Positions 1 to 6,347 of a stretch of DNA of 6,347 nt are shown piece by piece. Each line of letters starts with the position of its first letter. Position 1 is the stretch's first letter. This DNA is from Mailhella sp. GTDB taxonomy: Bacteria; Desulfobacterota; Desulfovibrionia; Desulfovibrionales; Desulfovibrionaceae. Made by a program: the position numbers and the translations under genes. The notes beneath the pieces were generated by a model, which did not search any database, was not told the DNA's origin, and saw only the letters and a program-made list of their open reading frames with translations. The DNA lies in NCBI GenBank assembly GCA_017522745.1, contig JAFWYI010000228.1:1-6347 (forward strand), written 5' to 3'.

Positions 1-3198
<3,198 letters not shown>

Positions 3199-3206
3199 GA
3201 AATACA

Positions 3207-3240
3207 GGGCGGATTCCTTCGGGAGTCCGCCCTTCTTTTT
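3207..3240 (+). terminator. Intrinsic terminator of PFOR
   Basis: An 11-bp stem (one G-T wobble) with arms 3207-3217 and 3222-3232 closes on a TTCG loop (C-UUCG-G, an unusually stable tetraloop). It is followed directly by TTCTTTTT at 3233-3240. A further 7-bp complement outside it (3200-3206 with 3242-3248) could close a larger stem around the T-tract. It starts 26 bases after the PFOR stop, which fits a Rho-independent terminator of a strongly transcribed gene. Confidence 0.92.
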
Positions 3241-3261
3241 CTGTATTTTTCAAATCATCCT

Positions 3262-3304
3262 TAAAAATGAAGGGCGCGAACAGTCAGACCGTTCGCGCCC
3301 TTCA
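3262..3304 (-). terminator. Intrinsic terminator of the ATP-grasp/esterase unit
   Basis: A perfect 14-bp inverted repeat has arms at 3268-3281 and 3291-3304 around a 9-base loop, with a GC-rich core (GGGCGCGAAC). Read on the minus strand it is followed by TTTTTAA (3261-3267), a typical but short U-tract, and it lies about 20 bases past the esterase stop. On the plus strand the following bases (CGTTTCTC) are a poor U-tract, so it works mainly for the minus strand, although the hairpin could also back up PFOR termination. Confidence 0.88.
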
Positions 3305-3324
3305 CGTTTCTCTATCAGCCGGGA

Positions 3325-4065
3325 CTACAGGACCTTTTCAAGGAAATAAGGAAGCTGCTTCTGCCACCAGGGCCAGTCATGATTCACGTCTGTTCCCCAG
3401 AAATCAATGAAAGCCCGGATCCCCTTCTGAGCAAAGATGTCACGAACCATACTAGTCGTCCTCACCATTTCCTCTTCCCATGCCCCCTGACCGGTACAGA
3501 TGCAGATATTGCGGGCATTGAACATGGGAATATACGGATGATCAAGCCGTATGTTGCTCATGTAATCCACGATGGAGTTCATATACAGGTCACTGTTCAT
3601 GAAGTCTTCACCGAAGAAATACCGGGCATCGTAGGCACCGCTCAGAGCGATGACGCCATCGAAAATGTCCGGACGCCGCAGGAACGTGTTGAGCGCATGA
3701 GTCGCGCCCATACTGCATCCGGTAGTGATGGGGGCCAGCTCGGTTCCGTTCATCTCTCGCATCATCGGAACGAACTCTTCCACGATATGCCTGAACCAAA
3801 GTTCCTGAAGATAGGCACGATAAGGCTTTTTGTCTTCTGCGCCAGACCAGGTCTCGGAGTCGATAGAATCCACGCAGAAAAGCTGGACCTGCCCATTTTC
3901 GATATAGCTGGCGATGGTCTCAGGCATCTTGAACTCTGCATAATCATGACATTTCCCATTCTGCGTGGGAAACACCAATACTGGACGCCCACTGTGTCCG
4001 AACACCATGAACGGCAGCGTTCTTTCGAGAAGCCTGCTCTGGATGCAGCAAGTCTTGCCCGTCAT
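3325..4065 (-). CDS. Alpha/beta-hydrolase esterase, COG4947-like
   Basis: Predicted cytoplasmic serine hydrolase of about 246 aa; I see no signal peptide or membrane segment. Numbering from the ATG: early strands MVFGHSGRPVLVFPT (20-34), the FCVDS strand (63-67), the nucleophile elbow TGCSMGA with Ser118 (GxSxG), the SGAYDARYF segment (142-150), and a C-terminal block NHDWPWW with probable catalytic His229. This GHxGxPVLVFPT, FCVDS, GCSxGA, HDWPWW layout is that of the COG4947 esterase/lipase-superfamily proteins; their substrates are largely unknown, so no gene name is given. A start at ATG 4065 is chosen because AGGAG (4074-4078) lies 8 bases upstream; an in-frame GTG at 4068 is 5 bases from the same site and would add one residue. 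The start overlaps the stop of the ATP-grasp gene (TGATG), so the two are probably translationally coupled. The assignment to an esterase-like hydrolase is firm; the actual reaction is not known. Confidence 0.9.
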   Translation of the reverse strand: MTGKTCCIQSRLLERTLPFMVFGHSGRPVLVFPTQNGKCHDYAEFKMPETIASYIENGQVQLFCVDSIDSETWSGAEDKKPYRAYLQELWFRHIVEEFVPMMREMNGTELAPITTGCSMGATHALNTFLRRPDIFDGVIALSGAYDARYFFGEDFMNSDLYMNSIVDYMSNIRLDHPYIPMFNARNICICTGQGAWEEEMVRTTSMVRDIFAQKGIRAFIDFWGTDVNHDWPWWQKQLPYFLEKVL

Positions 4066-5255
4066 CACATCGTCTCCTGTACGAAACGGATGAACTCGTC
4101 CTTTTCTTCAGTAGTACGCATTACAGCCGTCCACTGATGGTCACCCATGGCGCCGGAAATGGCCGCCGGAATGTCCAGATCCAGTTTGATGCGATCCGCA
4201 AAGCGGGCACGAACTTCTTCAGGAGTGTGGACGTACGGCTTACCGTTGCGACGGCCCGCGAACACGGCAAAGAACTTTTCCTTGTTCAGATCGACGAAAG
4301 TCTTATCGTGAACGACCATATCAGCCCAGATGGAGTACACGTCCACGCTGTTGGCATAGTTGAACATGTCCGGAGTCCAGCCACCAGCAGGACGCATGTT
4401 CACTTCAAGAGCAACGAGTTCACCCTTCTTGGCCACACCAGGCTTATCTTCACGCAGGCGGAAGAATTCCAGATGGAAGAAACGGCTACGAACATTGAAG
4501 GACTTGATGGTGGCACGCCCTGCTTCGCGGAGATCTTCAGGAAGTTCGCTCGCCGTGTAGTAGGCAAGGTGATCCTTGTTGTTCACGATATCTGCAATGG
4601 ACGGAGGCCAGGACGTACAAGTCTCGAAGATGACGTTGGCCTCGGAGTCGGAAACGCCATCGTAAGACCAGATATCGCCGCTCAAAAATTCTTCCATAAG
4701 GTACGGGACATCTTCCTTGGTAGCGTAGAAGCGTTCCATCTCCTCATCGCTGGAGAGCTTGTAGCTGCCGGAAGCGCCCATTCCGCCATCGGGCTTCACG
4801 AAGACAGGATAGCCGACTTCTTTGGCAAAAGCCTTGCCAGCCTCAAGATCCGTGATGATATGATAACGGGCTACGGGAACACCGGCCGCCTCATAGAAAC
4901 TCTTCATGGCAGACTTGCGGCGCACATGGGCCACATCGTCGAGGTTCATGCCCGTGGTGATATTGAAGTCGGTGCGCAGACGAGCATCCTGCGTAAGCCA
5001 GTACTCGTTATTGCTCTCCACCCAGTCTATGCGGCCATGTTTAAACGTGAGAAAAGCCATGGCGCGGTAGACTTCGTCATAATTTTCAAGGCTTCCGACC
5101 TTATAGTATTCCGTAAGACTGTGGCGCAGTTCGTTGGAAAGCTCATCGTAGGGAGTGTCACCGATACCGAGGACATTGACGCCACGCGCCTTCAGTCGAT
5201 CACAAAAATTCCAGTAGGAAAGAGGGAACTGGGGAGAAATAAACACAAAATTCAT
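4065..5255 (-). CDS. ATP-grasp ligase-type enzyme
   Basis: A 396-aa soluble protein of the ATP-grasp superfamily, carbamoyl-phosphate-synthase/biotin-carboxylase-like branch, predicted to activate a carboxylate as acyl-phosphate with ATP and join it to a nucleophile. Residues 1-110 form a pre-ATP-grasp Rossmann-like domain (MNFVFISPQFP). Then come RRK (112-114), the nucleotide-binding strand and glycine loop FVKPDGGMGASG (152-163, Lys154), the adenine-region segment YLMEEFLSGD (185-194), and the metal-binding pair HLEFF (Glu263) and ALEVNMRPAGG (Glu284, Asn286, Arg288), which matches the E...ExNxR pattern of biotin carboxylase. The C-terminal part (about 320-396) has no motif I recognise. The start at ATG 5255 is chosen because GAGG (5261-5264) lies 5 bases upstream and the ATP-grasp fold begins there; the frame stays open to 5354, but that stretch overlaps the likely promoter. 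It is first in a two-gene unit with the esterase. Acceptor and acyl substrates cannot be deduced; a PurK/PurT/CPSase housekeeping role is unlikely given the divergent ends and the neighbour. Confidence 0.9.
   Translation of the reverse strand: MNFVFISPQFPLSYWNFCDRLKARGVNVLGIGDTPYDELSNELRHSLTEYYKVGSLENYDEVYRAMAFLTFKHGRIDWVESNNEYWLTQDARLRTDFNITTGMNLDDVAHVRRKSAMKSFYEAAGVPVARYHIITDLEAGKAFAKEVGYPVFVKPDGGMGASGSYKLSSDEEMERFYATKEDVPYLMEEFLSGDIWSYDGVSDSEANVIFETCTSWPPSIADIVNNKDHLAYYTASELPEDLREAGRATIKSFNVRSRFFHLEFFRLREDKPGVAKKGELVALEVNMRPAGGWTPDMFNYANSVDVYSIWADMVVHDKTFVDLNKEKFFAVFAGRRNGKPYVHTPEEVRARFADRIKLDLDIPAAISGAMGDHQWTAVMRTTEEKDEFIRFVQETM
4073..4078 (-). promoter_or_regulatory. Ribosome binding site of the esterase gene, inside the ATP-grasp gene
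   Basis: AGGAGA on the minus strand lies within the last codons of the ATP-grasp gene. It is 8 bases from the ATG at 4065 and 5 bases from the alternative GTG at 4068. Its position and the 1- or 4-base overlap of the genes point to coupled translation and a shared mRNA. Confidence 0.75.
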
Positions 5256-5260
5256 AGAAT

Positions 5261-5264
5261 CCTC
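5261..5264 (-). promoter_or_regulatory. Ribosome binding site deciding the ATP-grasp start
   Basis: GAGG on the minus strand, 5 bases before ATG 5255. It favours this Met over the farther in-frame Met at 5354, which would prepend 33 residues that do not look like part of the fold. Confidence 0.65.
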
Positions 5265-5274
5265 ACAAATATAT

Positions 5275-5286
5275 CCGGTTGACCGG
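5275..5286. repeat. Short inverted repeat in the ATP-grasp leader
   Basis: CCGGTTGACCGG, a 5-bp inverted repeat with a 2-base centre (or 4 bp around 4), lies between the predicted transcription start and the ribosome binding site of the ATP-grasp gene. It could be an operator half-site pair or a small mRNA hairpin. At this length chance occurrence is quite possible. Confidence 0.3.
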
Positions 5287-5304
5287 CAATGAACAGTTTC
5301 ACCG

Positions 5305-5333
5305 ATTATAAGAGTTGTTTGATTATTATGCAG
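5305..5333 (-). promoter_or_regulatory. Candidate promoter of the ATP-grasp/esterase unit
   Basis: A perfect TATAAT -10 hexamer reads on the minus strand at 5305-5310. The hexamer 17 bases upstream (5328-5333, CTGCAT) is a poor match to TTGACA, so the -35 is weak and activation by a regulator is possible. The predicted transcription start near 5298 would give a leader of roughly 43 bases. Confidence 0.45.
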
Positions 5334-5389
5334 TAATTCACAAAAAGCAATCACCCACAGGACGATGCGATATTATTTCATACGTGCCC

Positions 5390-5400
5390 GGACTTGGTCC
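5390..5400. repeat. Small palindrome next to the mutY -35
   Basis: GGACTTGGTCC has 4-bp arms around a 3-base centre and directly abuts the candidate -35 hexamer of mutY (5401-5406). The position suits an operator, but the arms are too short for confidence. Confidence 0.2.
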
Positions 5401-5429
5401 TTGTCTCCTAGTTCTGGACTGTGTATACT
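5401..5429 (+). promoter_or_regulatory. Candidate promoter of mutY
   Basis: TTGTCT (5401-5406, 4 of 6 to the sigma-70 -35 consensus) and TATACT (5424-5429, 5 of 6 to the -10) are separated by exactly 17 bases. Initiation about 7 bases past the -10 falls at or next to the A of the mutY ATG (5436), so the transcript may lack a leader. Confidence 0.55.
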
Positions 5430-5435
5430 CTTTCC

Positions 5436-6347
5436 ATGGCTCATTTTTTTTCAGACGACTCAGCTCAGCAGATAGCGCTTACCCTCCTCCAATGGTTCGA
5501 GACGCATAAGCGCCCTCTACCTTGGCGCGTTTCCTACGAGCCCTACGAGGTATGGATCTCTGAAGTGATGCTCCAGCAGACGCAAATGGAACGCGGCGTC
5601 ACCTATTTTCAGCGCTGGATGGAACGCTTCCCCACTGTCGCCGATGTGGCTGAAGCTGAAGAAGAGGAGATCCTGCGCTGCTGGGAAGGACTGGGATACT
5701 ATCGCCGGGCCCGCCTCCTTCATGCGGCGGCAAAGCAGATGATGGAACTTCATGGCGGAAAAATCCCACAGACGCAGTCCGAGCTGAGTGCCTTACCCGG
5801 TCTGGGCGCGTACACTGTTGATGCCCTGCTCAGCATAGCCTTTGAAAAAAATGTCGTTCCTGTAGACGCCAATGTGGAACGAGTGTTCTCCCGCCTGCTC
5901 GATATCGATTCTCCTGTAAAAAAGAAACCAGCATCGGAAATCATACGTACCGAAGCGCTTCGCCTCCTCCCTGAGGGAAAGGCAAGAAATTATGCGCAGG
6001 CACTCATGGAGTTCGGCGCTTTGATCTGCGGCAAGGCTCCCAGATGCATGCAGTGTCCGCTAAGGCCGCATTGTCAGGCTCATGCGCATGGCGTTGAGCG
6101 AGAAAGACCTGTCCTCGAAACGCGTATTTCCAGTGTACCTGTCACCTCTTCTCATGGGATACTTCTCTGTGAGAAGAAAGCCCTGCTGTTTCAACGCCCG
6201 GCCTCCGGGCTCTGGGGAAACATGTGGGAATTTCCCGGCGTTGACGACACGCAGCGCCCACCCCGAGAAGCCATTCTCCATGTGTTCGATTCCCTTGGTA
6301 TTCCATGTGAGGTCATCGCCCCTCTCGGCACTGTCCAGCATGGATAC
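5436..6347 (+). CDS. mutY: A/G-specific adenine glycosylase MutY, 3'-truncated by window
   Basis: Base-excision repair enzyme removing adenine mispaired with 8-oxoguanine. 304 codons are present with no stop; the last part of the C-terminal domain lies beyond the window. Landmarks: RPLPWR (26-31), catalytic Glu43 in WISEVMLQQTQ (40-50), GLGYYRRARLLH (85-96), helix-hairpin-helix LPGLGAYTVDALLS (120-133), catalytic Asp144 in VPVDANVERV (141-150), and the [4Fe-4S] ligands C198, C204, C207, C213. A NUDIX-like 8-oxoG-recognition domain follows (LLFQRPASGLWGNMWEFPG, 250-268). The first cysteine spacing is C-x5-C, against x6 in the E. coli enzyme. ATG 5436 is chosen because its N-terminus matches the family length, a TAG lies in frame at 5409, and the next Met is inside the catalytic motif; there is no Shine-Dalgarno before it. 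Codons such as AAA, AGA, AGG and ATA are used freely, unlike PFOR, indicating modest expression. It is divergent from the ATP-grasp gene and probably independently transcribed. Confidence 0.96.
   Translation, partial: MAHFFSDDSAQQIALTLLQWFETHKRPLPWRVSYEPYEVWISEVMLQQTQMERGVTYFQRWMERFPTVADVAEAEEEEILRCWEGLGYYRRARLLHAAAKQMMELHGGKIPQTQSELSALPGLGAYTVDALLSIAFEKNVVPVDANVERVFSRLLDIDSPVKKKPASEIIRTEALRLLPEGKARNYAQALMEFGALICGKAPRCMQCPLRPHCQAHAHGVERERPVLETRISSVPVTSSHGILLCEKKALLFQRPASGLWGNMWEFPGVDDTQRPPREAILHVFDSLGIPCEVIAPLGTVQHGY

Noticed and set aside
3379..4137. Long plus-strand open frame (252 codons) opposite the esterase gene
   Set aside because: Antisense shadow of a gene with intact GxSxG and HDWPWW motifs. 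It runs across the esterase start into the ATP-grasp gene and has no domain of its own.
4137..5282. Long plus-strand open frame (381 codons) opposite the ATP-grasp gene
   Set aside because: It is the antisense of a gene with clear ATP-grasp motifs and a ribosome site; its translation shows no recognisable domain and arises from codon bias of the true gene.
5304..5326. Direct repeat GATTAT (5304-5309 and 5321-5326) near the ATP-grasp promoter
   Set aside because: Six bases in AT-rich DNA is expected by chance, and one copy overlaps the -10 box.
5256..5354. 33-codon N-terminal extension of the ATP-grasp gene to ATG 5354
   Set aside because: It overlaps the likely -10 box and leader, has no ribosome site in the right place, and the family fold begins at the Met encoded at 5255.
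6060..6341. Minus-strand open frame (93 codons) within mutY
   Set aside because: Antisense to the MutY NUDIX-like domain, no ribosome site or family resemblance.

Overview
The window most likely comes from a sulfate-reducer-like anaerobe of the Desulfovibrionaceae (Deltaproteobacteria/Desulfobacterota). This is inferred from a single-chain pyruvate:ferredoxin oxidoreductase (PFOR) that closely matches, as I remember it, the Desulfovibrio africanus enzyme in domain order and cysteine spacing. It also fits the moderate GC content and the AT-rich intergenic regions. I could not run a database search, so the genus is not assigned.

Layout, left to right. (1) Bases 1-3180, plus strand: the 3' nine-tenths of a PFOR gene, cut at its 5' end by the window edge. 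It has extreme codon bias of the kind seen in very highly expressed genes. (2) Bases 3181-3324: a tail-to-tail intergenic region holding two separate intrinsic terminators, one for PFOR (11-bp stem, UUCG loop) and one facing the other way for the minus-strand genes. (3) Bases 3325-5255, minus strand: a tightly coupled two-gene unit. The upstream gene encodes an ATP-grasp ligase-type enzyme of 396 aa. The downstream gene encodes a cytoplasmic alpha/beta-hydrolase esterase of the COG4947 type, about 246 aa. Stop and start overlap (ATGTGATG), so the two are probably translationally coupled. (4) Bases 5256-5435: a divergent intergenic region with a candidate promoter for each flank. (5) Bases 5436-6347, plus strand: mutY, the A/G-specific adenine glycosylase, cut at its 3' end by the window edge.

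How they work together. PFOR (central anaerobic carbon and electron metabolism) and MutY (repair of 8-oxoguanine mispairs) are ordinary housekeeping genes and need not be functionally linked. The least explained part is the ATP-grasp/esterase pair. An ATP-dependent carboxylate ligase next to a serine hydrolase suggests formation of an amide, peptide or ester bond together with its hydrolysis, trimming or transfer, but the substrate cannot be read from the sequence. Second-look items are a probable leaderless mutY transcript, a PFOR without the C-terminal oxygen-protective extension of D. africanus, in-frame double stop codons embedded in a short direct repeat, and a one-residue-shorter spacing in the MutY iron-sulfur motif. 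I saw no tRNA, rRNA, CRISPR array, insertion sequence or phage gene.
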